Assembly (NCBI RefSeq): GCF_014334055.1
Contig: NZ_CP060490.1
Span: 744,001-808,000, forward strand
DNA from: Oscillibacter hominis
GTDB lineage: Bacteria > Bacillota > Clostridia > Oscillospirales > Oscillospiraceae
Direction: 5' to 3'
Length of the DNA: 64,000 bases
Below are positions 15,190 through 24,275 of the stretch, piece by piece; position 1 is the first letter of the stretch, and every line of letters starts with the position of its first letter. Below the pieces are notes generated by a model, which searched no databases, was not told the DNA's origin, and was given only the letters and a program-made list of their open reading frames with translations. Position numbers and translations under genes: made by a program.

Positions 15190-16928
15190 AAACGAAGCGT
15201 ACGAAGAAAAAACTGACCGCAGAGCAAAAGGCTGCACAATTGAAAAAGCACAAAGAACTTGCATTTAGAAAGAAAATTCACAGTAGTTTCACCGAAGCAG
15301 GTTTTACATATTTCTCCACACTGGGCAAGCATTTCTCGATCGGTACCCGGATTGTAGAATTAGACTATCTGTTTTTGCATGAAAATATCATCGTTATTTG
15401 CGAGGACAATACCAAGCAAAAGAAGGATATTAACCATATTAGGAACAAGAATGAAAGCTTTGCAGAAATCAGGAGTAATAAGACTGCTTTCCTTAGCTGG
15501 CTTGCAAGTACTTTTCCAGAAAAAGCAGCTATGGTAAAGCAATACCTTCCTGAGCGATACTTTTTGTACTACATTTATATTTCTCAAACAGAACTTGAGA
15601 TTACAGAAGAAGAGAAAAAGAGATATAGTAATTTGCTTTTCTGGGATACTGAGACACTGTCCTTTTTTAATAGAATGGCTCAATGTATCCAGCATTCAGC
15701 TCGATATGAGATATTCCGCTATTTGGGGTTAAAGAATGACGAGATCGGATTCAGCGGAAGTGAAGGCGGAAAAACAACAATCAAAGCCCCCATCATCTAT
15801 CCCCAGGATGCAACCGGTTTGCGTAACGGTGTAAGAGTCGTGTCGTTTATGATGTCTGCTGAAAAGTTGTTGCGCACCAGCTATGTTTTACGAAAAGATA
15901 GCTGGGAAGAATCCATGTTTTTGTATCAAAGATTGATCGAAAAAGATAAGGTAAAAAGTATCAGGGCGTTTTTAGCGCAAAAAGGTGAGGCATTTTACAA
16001 TAATATCATTGTAGCCCTTCCTGACAACGTAACGTTCGAAGATGATACTGGAAATCCCATCTTAGTGGAGAATATTGGAGATTTCCAGCACTGTAAACTC
16101 GTTTTACCCGATGAAATGAATAGCATTTGTGTTATTGATGGACAGCATAGAATTTTTGCTCATTATGAAGCACCTATCACTGAAAAGTACGAGCTACAAA
16201 TTGCGCCGTTAAGAAAACAACTGCATCTTTTAGTTACTGGACTAATTTTCCCCGCAGAGATGAAGGAGGCCGAACGCAAACAAATTCAAAGCCAGATTTT
16301 CTTAGATATTAATGATAATACTAAGAAAGTTGCTCCCAATGTACTCACGCATATTGAGATGGTTAAAGACCCATTCTCTGACATAGGTCTGGCACGTCGC
16401 GTAATTGAGCGACTAAATAAGAAGCGCGTATTCTTAAATTGCTTTGAATTATCTGCCCTTGATGAAAGCAAGATTAAAGTTGCGTCTATTATTAAATTTG
16501 CGCTTCGCTATCTGGTAACCACTACTCCTGCCGAAGAAAAGACAAGCTTATATGCTTACTGGCCGGGTGACAAGGAAGCGTTTCAGCAAAAGGACGAAAC
16601 TGCTCTCAATGATTATATTGAGTTTTGCGCCAAAAGCATAGATTTGTATTTCTCGGCAATTAGGGACGCTTTTAAACTTGCTTGGAACGATCCAGCATCG
16701 AAAATTCTTTCCGTAATTTCTATCAATGGTTTTATCATTGCGTTTAATAGACAGTTGAATAAATACGGAGTTCGGGATTATCCGTTTTATAGCGGCTGCG
16801 TAAGAAAGCTATCTATTGATTTCTCAAAAGACGGTTTCCCTTATACATCAAGCCAGTATAGAAAGTTTTCTGGAAAGATACTCGCCGAAGCATTTGACTT
16901 TACTGATGAGGAATTAGAGACTACTTAA
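15186..16928 (+). CDS. DGQHR-domain protein, putative nuclease partner of the methyltransferase
   Basis: 580 residues. The signature DGQHR lies at 318-322 (CVIDGQHRIFAHY), the ParB/sulfiredoxin-like motif shared with DndB and DUF262 proteins. Residues 1-130 are Lys-rich then contain VELDYLFLHENIIVICEDNTK (D60, E73, K77), which has the hydrophobic strand pattern of a PD-(D/E)XK nuclease, though the exact E-x-K spacing is imperfect. A helical C-terminal part (about 400-560) is not recognised. No membrane segment. AT-rich like its partner methyltransferase, to which it is coupled by an ATGA overlap. I infer an effector/DNA-sensing subunit of a modification-linked defence module. The enzymatic reaction is unproven. 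Confidence 0.8.
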   Translation: MKTKRTKKKLTAEQKAAQLKKHKELAFRKKIHSSFTEAGFTYFSTLGKHFSIGTRIVELDYLFLHENIIVICEDNTKQKKDINHIRNKNESFAEIRSNKTAFLSWLASTFPEKAAMVKQYLPERYFLYYIYISQTELEITEEEKKRYSNLLFWDTETLSFFNRMAQCIQHSARYEIFRYLGLKNDEIGFSGSEGGKTTIKAPIIYPQDATGLRNGVRVVSFMMSAEKLLRTSYVLRKDSWEESMFLYQRLIEKDKVKSIRAFLAQKGEAFYNNIIVALPDNVTFEDDTGNPILVENIGDFQHCKLVLPDEMNSICVIDGQHRIFAHYEAPITEKYELQIAPLRKQLHLLVTGLIFPAEMKEAERKQIQSQIFLDINDNTKKVAPNVLTHIEMVKDPFSDIGLARRVIERLNKKRVFLNCFELSALDESKIKVASIIKFALRYLVTTTPAEEKTSLYAYWPGDKEAFQQKDETALNDYIEFCAKSIDLYFSAIRDAFKLAWNDPASKILSVISINGFIIAFNRQLNKYGVRDYPFYSGCVRKLSIDFSKDGFPYTSSQYRKFSGKILAEAFDFTDEELETT

Positions 16929-17157
16929 TAACAAGCGCTGCGGCTACAGGGATATTTTTCAACTTGATATCAAATGTTTGATTTACGGTCGAAGTAAAGC
17001 ATCTCATAATTTCATTATCAGACATATGCTCGTACACTGGGTTCGATTTGTAGAACTGACTGGCAAATTGTCGGAGTTGAAATAATTGCTTGTCTGTAAT
17101 TGTGCTTAAATAAAAGTATAAGGACCCTCTAATCGACAGTTCAATTAGTTTATTCAC
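16921..17157 (-). CDS. Small hypothetical protein convergent to DGQHR gene
   Basis: 78 residues from GTG 17157 (a GGGGGG stretch lies 7 bases upstream; a longer reading starts at ATG 17184). It is mixed helical, rich in Phe/Gln/Tyr, with no signal peptide; the end (NIPVAAALVIK) is hydrophobic. It overlaps the 3' end of the DGQHR gene by 8 bases in opposite orientation, so both share the same AT-rich island. No family recognised. It could be a controller or antitoxin-like companion, but nothing in the sequence shows this. Confidence 0.5.
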   Translation of the reverse strand: MNKLIELSIRGSLYFYLSTITDKQLFQLRQFASQFYKSNPVYEHMSDNEIMRCFTSTVNQTFDIKLKNIPVAAALVIK

Positions 17158-17243
17158 TGTATTTCCCCCCAAATGATTTAACACTATTGCTGTTGATAGT
17201 ATTATTCTGGTAGGAGCTTATATTCTACAATAATTTTTATATT

Positions 17244-17279
17244 AAGGGCAATGAGTATATGACGGTACTCATTGCCCTT
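17244..17279 (+). terminator. Terminator closing the methyltransferase/DGQHR island
   Basis: Perfect 14-base stem (17244-17257 with 17266-17279), 8-base loop and a TTTT tail on the plus strand. Coming from the other side it lies 77 bases beyond the stop of the recombinase pseudogene, so it may serve both directions. It marks the boundary between AT-rich island and GC-rich recombinase DNA. Confidence 0.75.
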
Positions 17280-17355
17280 TTAATAATTAACCTTTATGCC
17301 TGCCCCTCTTCCCCTCCGGAGACGCTCCATTTCCTTCGCCCAGATCCTTCAGCCG

Positions 17356-18774
17356 CTACACCTCCGCAATGTCAGCTTTCATCTCCACGATGAGCTGCTT
17401 TAATTTCTCCTCGCACTCCTCGCGGGTGTGGGCGTAGACGTTGCGGGAGTGCTTTTTGCCGTCCGGCCATTTGGGGGAGTAGCGCCCCTCGAACAGGTGG
17501 TCGTTGATTCCGGTGACGCAGCCGGTGCCGGGCTTGCGTTTGCGGCCCACGTAGGGCTTGAAATCGGTCATCCTCGGCTTTTCCGCTGTGGCCGGGGCAG
17601 TTTCCTGCCCCGGCGCCGAAGCGGCCTCCTGCGGCTCCACTTTGCCGATATCCCGGTCGATATTGGCGGCGGCCATGCGCTGCATATCGTCGGTGATGTG
17701 GGTGTAGATGTCCAGGGTGGTGGCTGCCGACACATGGCCCAGCATGGCGGAGAGGGTCTTCACATCCATGCCGTTCTCCAGCGCCAGTGTTGCGAAGGTG
17801 TGGCGCAAGTCGTGGAAGCGTACATGCTTGCACTCCGCGTGCTCCAGAATGAGCTGCAGCCTGCGCCGCACCACGCCGGGGGTGAGGGGGCAGTCCTCCT
17901 TCACCGGAGACGGGAACATCCAACGGGAGTCCACCGTTTTCTTGTACTCACGCAGCACCTCCACCACGGCAGGCGGCAGGACGATCTTGCGGATGGAGTT
18001 CTTGGTCTTCGGTGCGCTGACCTGAAGCTCACCCCGCACATCGTAGACCTGCTTGTTTATGCACGCCGGTCTTGAAGTTTAGGTCGTCCCACTGCAGCGC
18101 CATGAGCTCGCCCCGGCGCAGGCCGGTGGCCAAGTCCAGAAGGAACAACTCATAGTAACCCTCTGCCTTGGCCTGAATGAGAAACCTTGCAGCTCCTCTC
18201 GCGTCAGCACCTGCATCTCCCGCGCCTTCTTGGGCGGCAGCTTGCACCCAATGGCCGGGTTCACACGGATCAGCCCGTCCTGCACCGCCTTCTCCAGTGC
18301 GGAGCGGCAGGTGGCGTGGCACATACGCACCATCCGGTCGGACAGCCCTTCGCCATATTGTTCGGTGAAGCGCTTCCGGCCGTTTTTCTTGAGCCGCCCG
18401 TAAAACTGCTGCAGATCATTTTGCGTCAGCTTGTTCAGAGGAATGTCGCCGATCTCTGGAACGATGTGCAGGCGGATGCGGCTCTCGTAAGTCTCCTGGG
18501 TGGTGGGGCGGATCTTGGGCTTGGAGTAGTTCTCGTACCAGTATTCCATCCAGTCCCCGAAAGGTATCTCAGATCGCACCTTCTCCGGCTTCAGTCCGCC
18601 GCATTCCTCCTTGAGTGTTTGGAGTTTCTCCAGACACTCTTTCTTCGTTTTTGCGAGGACATTTTTCGTCTTGGGATATCCGTTGTCATCGTAGCCGATG
18701 ACGACGCGGCCCTCCCAGCGCCCATCCTTGCGCTGTCTTACGGTTCCGTCGCCGGCCTTTCGTTTTCTTGCCAC
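17356..18774 (-). pseudogene. Tyrosine recombinase broken by two frameshifts
   Basis: Starts at GTG 18774 (MARKRKAGDGTVRQRKDGRWEGR, an AP2-like N-terminus) with GGAG 8 bases upstream. The frame is lost near 18190 after LTREELQ, continues in another frame as RFLIQAKAEGYYELFLLDLATGLRRGELMALQW, is lost again near 18070 after NFKTG, and resumes as KQVYDVRGELQVSAPKTKN through FHDLRHTFATLAL, LGHVSAATTLDIYTH (His-Arg-His and Tyr intact). The tail after 17640 repeats a GRKRKPGTGCVTGINDHLFEGRYSPKWPDGK segment like the N-terminal AP2-like unit. Two independent indels mean the gene is very probably dead. It overlaps the recombinase upstream by 37 bases. Confidence 0.85.
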
Positions 18775-19817
18775 GGTTTCAACTCCTTTCCGAACAGGTC
18801 TTCCATGAAGCCGCCCACGATGCCAGAGGCTATCTTCTGCATATCCGATGTGACGTGGGTGTAGGTGTCCAGCGTGAAGGACGCATTGGTGTGGCCCAGG
18901 ATGCCGGAGAGCGTCTTGGCGTCCACGCCGCTGGTAAGGGCGTGGGTGGCGAAGGTGTGACGCAGATCGTGGAAGCGGATGCTGGGCAGGCCCGCCTGCT
19001 GGAGCAGGGTCTTCATGTGGTGATAGGCTGCATTGGGATAGACGGGGTCCTCCGGCTTCACCGGGTCAGGGAAGATCCACGGACCGATGGCATCCGCCCT
19101 GCGCTGCCGCAGAATATCGGCCACGCTGTGGGGCAGGATGATGGTGCGCATGCCCTGGCCGGTCTTTGACTCGCCGGTGGTGTACTCGCCCTTGCGCTTG
19201 CTGTGGAGGGTGCGGCACACCTTCAGCGTCCCGGCCTCTCCGTCGAAGTCGCTCCATTGCAGACCACAGATCTCACCCCGCCGCAGGCCGGTCATCAGCT
19301 CCGTCTGGAAGAAGTCACGCCACAGCTCGTCCTGTTCCACTACCTCGAGGAAGGCGTCCAGCTCCGCGCTGGTGAGGATGCGCTTGGGCTTGTAGTTGGG
19401 CTTGGGCGCTGTCGTTCCCTCGGTGGGGTTGCGGGGAATGACATGAGCCTGCACTGCGTCTTTCAGCGCGGCGTGGAGCATGGAGTGGATGTGGCGGACC
19501 ATGGAGTCGGAGAGCTGGTGGCCCAGCTCGGGATGCTCGTGGATGCGCCCATCCGTTTTCAGTCGGCGGTACATCCGCTGGACGTCCTGCTGGGAGATGA
19601 GGGAGATCTGCTTGTCGCCCAGCTGCGGTTTGATGTAGCTGTCGATGTAGCGGCGGTAACCGGTGAGGGTGCCGGGGCGCACCGTACCCGCCTTAAAAAC
19701 GGGCCATGGGGCCGGTACGCCGTCGGTGAAAGCCCTTGCAAACACTGACTTTTTCGGATTTGGAGCGTCAAAAAGGTTCCGCAATCTGTAAAAGAGCGTC
19801 ACCACGTCCCCGGTCAA
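18738..19817 (-). CDS. Tyrosine recombinase, probably 5'-truncated
   Basis: 359-residue reading frame. The conserved part begins near residue 45 (TVRPGTLTGYRRYIDSYI, core-binding domain). The catalytic domain is complete: GLRRGEI (Arg), FHDLRHTFATHAL (His, Arg, His), LGHTNASFTLDTY (His and Tyr nucleophile). The first 40 or so residues look unrelated to integrases, so the usual N-terminal AP2-like domain appears lost or replaced. A diverged copy of its 3' half lies at 23210-23600 on the same strand. It is the upstream partner of another overlapping recombinase gene, the same tandem arrangement as at 12.1-13.8 kb. It may be inactive. Confidence 0.75.
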   Translation of the reverse strand: MTGDVVTLFYRLRNLFDAPNPKKSVFARAFTDGVPAPWPVFKAGTVRPGTLTGYRRYIDSYIKPQLGDKQISLISQQDVQRMYRRLKTDGRIHEHPELGHQLSDSMVRHIHSMLHAALKDAVQAHVIPRNPTEGTTAPKPNYKPKRILTSAELDAFLEVVEQDELWRDFFQTELMTGLRRGEICGLQWSDFDGEAGTLKVCRTLHSKRKGEYTTGESKTGQGMRTIILPHSVADILRQRRADAIGPWIFPDPVKPEDPVYPNAAYHHMKTLLQQAGLPSIRFHDLRHTFATHALTSGVDAKTLSGILGHTNASFTLDTYTHVTSDMQKIASGIVGGFMEDLFGKELKPWQENERPATEP

Positions 19818-19913
19818 AAACCCTTGAAAATGCCCGCACTGCGGGCATTTGTGGGGTGGACCGAGCCGCTAACGGCGCCGATCCTTTCTTTTTCGACAGC
19901 GGCAAATCGGCGG

Positions 19914-20464
19914 TCATCCCGCCCTGTGAAGCTGCCACAGTGCGTTGTTTCCTTCCGGATAAAATACACTGCGGTAGGCATCGGCATCCGCCACCATGTT
20001 TCGGCGCAGCATTTCCTCGCACAGCATCAGGCGGCACACCACCGCGCCGTAGACACTGCGCATCTCGTCACGGAGCGAACGGACGAAGACCTTCTGATCC
20101 TCTGTCAGTTTGCCGCTGCGCTCATCGCAGAGGAACAGATGGAGTTGGCCTGGATCGATGGGTTCGGCGTGGCTCTTGCTCCATTCACTTTGGATGTAGA
20201 GAACGGTGTCTCGAGTGCGCTTTGCGACGGTCATGGGATCATGATCGACGATGAGTCCATCGCTCCCTGAATGGGCCGGATGGTGTAGCGCAGACTTCCG
20301 TTGCGCGCCCGGCCATCCTTCGTGGTGATCATAGTCGCCTCGGTGCAGATGAGCCCTTTCTCCTCCAGACTAAGCACGTACTTGCGCACCGTGTTCTCAC
20401 ACATTTTCACCGCTTTGATACCTGATCGGCGGTGATGTCTATGGTGAAGTTCTCCACATAGCAA
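19914..20464 (-). pseudogene. Remnant of a helix-turn-helix replication-initiator-like gene
   Basis: Two short overlapping minus-strand frames. The upstream one (20231-20464) carries MCENTVRKYVLSLEEKGLICTEAT...GRARNGSLRYTIRPIQ, the winged helix-turn-helix end of proteins annotated in conjugative elements as replication initiators. Its expected earlier part appears only in another frame (ENFTIDITADQVSK), so a frameshift separates them. The downstream 106-residue frame (19914-20234, start by ATGA overlap) has no recognised domain. Likely debris of an element once integrated with the neighbouring recombinases. Confidence 0.5.
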
Positions 20465-20690
20465 ATGTGGTCAAACGGCCAAACGCCAGAAAAAAGCAAC
20501 ACGGCGGCAGACAAAATCATGCCGCCAAAACTGCATAATCCCTAACCATCCCTAACTGGACAATCGGTAGATATTATCACATCCGTTGGATGCAAATACA
20601 TTGAAATGTGTGCCTTTGCGGTATAAAAACGGTCGTTGCGGCATTAAAGCCGAAGTGACTGTTTTTTGTTTGTAATTTCAGTGAAGTGTA
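20465..20690. other. Non-coding gap before the MarR promoter
   Basis: No credible gene. It contains a small GGCGGCA/TGCCGCC stem (about 20502-20528) and an abrupt fall in GC toward the MarR gene. The 20577-20834 minus frame is a shadow of the MarR gene and its promoter. Confidence 0.5.
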
Positions 20691-20719
20691 TTGAAAAAAC
20701 AGAGAGCATGCAGTATAAT
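20691..20719 (+). promoter_or_regulatory. Strong sigma-A promoter of MarR-MATE operon
   Basis: -35 TTGAAA (20691-20696), 17-base spacer, -10 TATAAT (20714-20719), 30 bases before the MarR ATG. MarR proteins normally bind such regions, so autoregulation is likely. Confidence 0.8.
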
Positions 20720-20748
20720 CCCGTCTGGGATTTTGAAGGGGGCACGAT

Positions 20749-21195
20749 ATGAAAATAGAGTCGCAGAATCTATTCAATGATATTAACCGGGCGATCATCA
20801 AGTGCCGCGGTTTATATTCCGCATGGTCTGCCAATCACGGAATCAGCTATCATGAGATGCTCGTGATCTATACCATCCGTGAGTTTGGATTTTGCACACA
20901 AAAACATATCTGTGATAGTTATCTGCTCCCACGTCAGACGATGAACAATGTCATAAGCGGAATGCGGAAAAATGGTTTGCTGGTATATAGCAGCGAACAC
21001 TCTGTTGGCCGGGAAAAGGCATTTGTGCTTTCCGATAAGGGAGAAACTTATGCAGCTCCATTACTCGATTCACTGGACATATTGGAATCCGGTGCATTGG
21101 AACGGCTTGGCAGCGAAAAAATGGCTATGCTGATACAGCTTTTGTCGGAATATGACAAGGCATTATATACCGTTATGGAAGTAAAGAAGGAATAG
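20749..21195 (+). CDS. MarR-family transcriptional regulator
   Basis: 148 residues. Winged helix-turn-helix with CDSYLLPRQTMNNVISGMRKNGLL (recognition helix, about 62-85) and the wing SSEHSVGREKAFVLSDKG (about 87-104), flanked by the dimerisation helices at both ends. ATG follows GAAGGGGGC. It is 3 bases upstream of the MATE gene in a two-gene operon, so it most likely controls that transporter in response to a transported compound. The ligand is unknown. Confidence 0.93.
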   Translation: MKIESQNLFNDINRAIIKCRGLYSAWSANHGISYHEMLVIYTIREFGFCTQKHICDSYLLPRQTMNNVISGMRKNGLLVYSSEHSVGREKAFVLSDKGETYAAPLLDSLDILESGALERLGSEKMAMLIQLLSEYDKALYTVMEVKKE

Positions 21196-21198
21196 AAT

Positions 21199-23139
21199 AT
21201 GGATGCCATAGAATTTTACGGAAAAGAAAAAATCAGCAAAATACTTCTGAAATTGGCGCCGCCTGTTATGCTGGCACAGCTCATTCAGGCGCTGTATAAC
21301 ATTATTGACAGCCTGTTCATCGGAAGATTTTCCGATAACGGTTTAACAGCGCTGTCCATCGTATATCCCCTTCAGCTTTTGATGATCGCCCTTGCTGTGG
21401 GTACAGGTGTGGGCATCAACACGGTCATTGCCGCCAAGCTTGGAGAAGGGCGTCAAAAGGAAGCCAACGAATATGCCGGTGTGGGCACACCCCTTGCTGT
21501 TGTGCTCTGGTTCATCTTCGCATTAATCTGTTGGGCCATTATGCCGACCTACGCCAGGATGTCCACCGAATCCGAGCCGGTTGTTCAGGATGTGATCACT
21601 TACGGAAGGATCGTCTGCGTATTCAGCTTTGGGTTGTTTTTGGAAAGCATCTGGACAAAGGTTTTACAGGCCAACGGCGATATGAAAACGCCTATGATTG
21701 CGCAGATTGTCGGCGCGGTGACGAATATTCTTTTAGATCCCCTGCTGATTTTTGGTATGTTTGGACTGCCCCGCATGGGCATTGCAGGCGCTGCTATCGC
21801 CACCGTTGCAGGACAGATCGTTGCCGCTCTGATCGTTATGAAGAAGGGTTATCGTCCTTCTCCCGCAAAAGAGGTCTATCCCTTATACATTGCAAGGATC
21901 TTCCGCTTGGGAACGCCCAGCATTCTCATGCAGTCTGCGTATACCTTTTACATCCTTGGCTTGAATCTGATTCTGGCGGGCTTCTGCGATCAGGCTGTTA
22001 CTGCACTGGGGCTTTACTATAAGTGGCAGACGTTCTTCTTTATTCCGCTGAATGCCATGCAGACCTGTATCGTACCGATCATCAGCTTTAACTATGCCGC
22101 CAGAAACATTGACCGCTGCAAAAAAACGTTGATGACTGCGATTGGCTTTGGTCTTGCCATGATGGTCGTGGGAACGCTGTGCTTTGTCTCCATTCCCGGA
22201 CCGATGCTCCGTGTATTCACTGCAGACCCTCTTGTGATCGAGATTGGGTGCATCGGTTTCCGCTTCGTGGGTATCAGTTTCCTGCCGCTGGTCACATCTC
22301 TGACGTTCCCTGTATTTTTCCAAGCTGTGGGCTATAGCTTGAAAAGCACAGCTTTGACCGTCATCCGCACAGTGGTACTGTTTGTACCGTTGGGATATGT
22401 ATTTTCCCGCTTTGGCCTTACATGGTTCTGGATGACTTTTCCGGTAACGGAGATCATCACAAGTATTGCGGGTATCGTATTCTATCGTCAGTTTCTGGAG
22501 GCGGACTATGTTAAACATAGAAGGCCTGAGCTTCCTGTTTCTGGTGCCGCTCCAGCTCTGCAGCCATCCAAACCGGGCGTTATTATCACCATAGCAAGGC
22601 AGCACGGCTCCTCTGGCAAGCAGATTGGCAAGTTGGTGGCGCAGCGGCTGGGCATCCCGTTCTATTACAAAGAGATGATCGCATTGGCTGCCCACGAAAG
22701 CGGACTGGATGCGGAGTTTATTTCTGATATTCACAAGAATTCACCTGATGTACTTCGTGATCTGTACTTAAGCACCGGTGCTGTTCGTCATGCGATCCGC
22801 GCACAAGAGAAAATCATTCGCAGAATTGCGGATAATGGCAGCTGTGTGATCGTTGGCAGAGCCGCAGGCTATGTGCTTCGGGATCAAGACAATGTGGTTC
22901 GTGTATTTATCCATGCACCGAAGAACTATCGTATCAGGCGTGTCATGGAAATTTACGGTGACACGCCCAAGGAAGCCAGGCAGAATATCCTCCGTTCGGA
23001 CAAAGCCAGAGGTGCCTACTATCGCCATATTTCCGGCAAGCGCTGGGGTGATGGAAAGAACTATCAGCTTGTCCTGGATTCTTCTGTTGGTATTGATAAA
23101 ACGGTCGAAACAATCGTGAATTATATTTCTGAAAAATGA
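21199..23139 (+). CDS. MATE-family efflux transporter fused to a cytidylate-kinase-like domain
   Basis: 646 residues. Residues 1-445 form a MATE (multidrug and toxin extrusion) antiporter with about 12 hydrophobic helices and the repeated ALYNIIDSLFIGR / LQANGDMKTPM family words. A Pro-rich linker (about 446-462) leads to a cytosolic cytidylate-kinase-like P-loop domain (about 463-646) starting VIITIARQHGSSGKQIGKLVAQRLGIPFY, with the phosphate loop GSSGKQIG and an Arg-rich lid (RRVMEIYG, RSDKARGAYYRHISG). The fusion suggests coupling of efflux to a nucleotide or other phosphorylated ligand, but this is inference. Upstream MarR gene is probably its regulator. Confidence 0.92.
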   Translation: MDAIEFYGKEKISKILLKLAPPVMLAQLIQALYNIIDSLFIGRFSDNGLTALSIVYPLQLLMIALAVGTGVGINTVIAAKLGEGRQKEANEYAGVGTPLAVVLWFIFALICWAIMPTYARMSTESEPVVQDVITYGRIVCVFSFGLFLESIWTKVLQANGDMKTPMIAQIVGAVTNILLDPLLIFGMFGLPRMGIAGAAIATVAGQIVAALIVMKKGYRPSPAKEVYPLYIARIFRLGTPSILMQSAYTFYILGLNLILAGFCDQAVTALGLYYKWQTFFFIPLNAMQTCIVPIISFNYAARNIDRCKKTLMTAIGFGLAMMVVGTLCFVSIPGPMLRVFTADPLVIEIGCIGFRFVGISFLPLVTSLTFPVFFQAVGYSLKSTALTVIRTVVLFVPLGYVFSRFGLTWFWMTFPVTEIITSIAGIVFYRQFLEADYVKHRRPELPVSGAAPALQPSKPGVIITIARQHGSSGKQIGKLVAQRLGIPFYYKEMIALAAHESGLDAEFISDIHKNSPDVLRDLYLSTGAVRHAIRAQEKIIRRIADNGSCVIVGRAAGYVLRDQDNVVRVFIHAPKNYRIRRVMEIYGDTPKEARQNILRSDKARGAYYRHISGKRWGDGKNYQLVLDSSVGIDKTVETIVNYISEK

Positions 23140-23209
23140 AAAAGTCTCGGATGGAAAAGGAGAAGAGCGCCTCACCGCTGGGTCGGGAGGCTCTGTGCCA
23201 TTGCCGACT

Positions 23210-23600
23210 CTATGAAGCAGCTGATTTTTCCACCGCGCCCTTTTTCAGATCGTTGGTGACATGGGTATAAGTGTCCAGCGTAAATCACGCGCTGTGGTGG
23301 CCCGGCATGCCGGAGAGCGTCTTGGCGCCCACGCCGCTGGTGAGGGCGTGGATAGCGAAGGTGTGCCGCAGATCGTGGATGCGGATATTGGGCAGGCCCG
23401 CCCGCTGGAGCAGCGTGTTCATGTGGTGGCAGGCCGCGCTGGGATCGATGGGCACCGGGTCGGGGAAGATCCGCCGACCGATGGCATCCGCCTTGCGCCG
23501 CCGCAGGATTCGGCCATGCTCCGGGGCAGGTTGATGGTGCGCATACCTGTTTCGCCGGTAGTGTACTCGCTCTTCCGCTCTTTCCGTCAAAGTTACACCA
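23210..23600 (-). pseudogene. Recombinase fragment, diverged copy of the 18.7-19.8 kb integrase
   Basis: Minus-strand remnant with RRKADAIG, FPDPVPIDPSAACHHMNTLLQRAGLPNIRIHDLRHTFAIHALTSGVGAKTLSGMPGH, then an in-frame TGA, then FTLDTYTHVTNDLKK. A further frameshift is visible near 23515. By eye about four fifths identical in DNA to 18.85-19.2 kb. It is non-functional (premature stop, no N-terminus). It lies just after the MATE gene, so the MarR-MATE pair is bracketed by two same-strand recombinase copies. Confidence 0.8.
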
Positions 23601-23666
23601 TATTTGACTGCTTTTCAATTAACCGGGTGCATGGTATCATGGGGAAAACAGGGGAGGAGGGCCTTT

Positions 23667-24056
23667 ATGAAGATGCCGGAACACTACGAAACGGATTGCT
23701 TGCTGTTCTTTGCAGGAAAGCCTGAGGAGCTGGAGCTGTATGAAGCCTTTTTTCAGCACATGTGCGATGGGTTTCCGGATGCGGAAGTGAGGGTGCAAAA
23801 GAGCCAGATCAGCTTCTACGGCCGCCATCTTTTTGCCGCCGCGTCGCTTCCGAGGCGGAAGGAAAAGGGCGTTCACGCCCTGCTTGTGACTTTCGGCCTC
23901 TCCCACCGGCTGGAATCATCCCGGATTGCCGTGGCTGTGGAGCCATACCCCAACCGGTGGACCCACCATGTCCTTGTGACGGGGGAGGAGCAGATCGACA
24001 AGGAGCTGATGGGCTGGATTTCCGAGGCCTTTGCATTTTCGCAGAGCAAACGCTGA
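23667..24056 (+). CDS. DUF5655-like protein
   Basis: 129 residues, start at ATG 23667 after GGGGAGGAGG (an upstream in-frame extension to 23604 lacks a ribosome site). Resembles DUF5655: KPEELELYEAFFQHM at the start, the VQKSQISFYGRHLFA strand, and WTHHVLVTGEEQIDKELMGWISEAFAFSQ at the end. Small soluble protein, function unknown; related proteins are often predicted transport- or DNA-associated without proof. Stands alone. Confidence 0.7.
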   Translation: MKMPEHYETDCLLFFAGKPEELELYEAFFQHMCDGFPDAEVRVQKSQISFYGRHLFAAASLPRRKEKGVHALLVTFGLSHRLESSRIAVAVEPYPNRWTHHVLVTGEEQIDKELMGWISEAFAFSQSKR

Positions 24057-24275
24057 AGCCGCATGGCTGCTTCAGCACGCGCGGATCGCAGGAAGACTCG
24101 ACCCCATAGGGCCAGTCCCGGAGCCACGGGACAAGCAGAACGAAACGGGCTGCTTTCAAAAACTCTCCTTTTTGGGAACTAAAGGATTCTGCGACAAGGC
24201 CCAGGCGGGAACTGTTGCAAAAGCGGCGGAATCTGGTACAATCGATTTAAATTTTGAGTCAGGGGGAAGCGGAGT

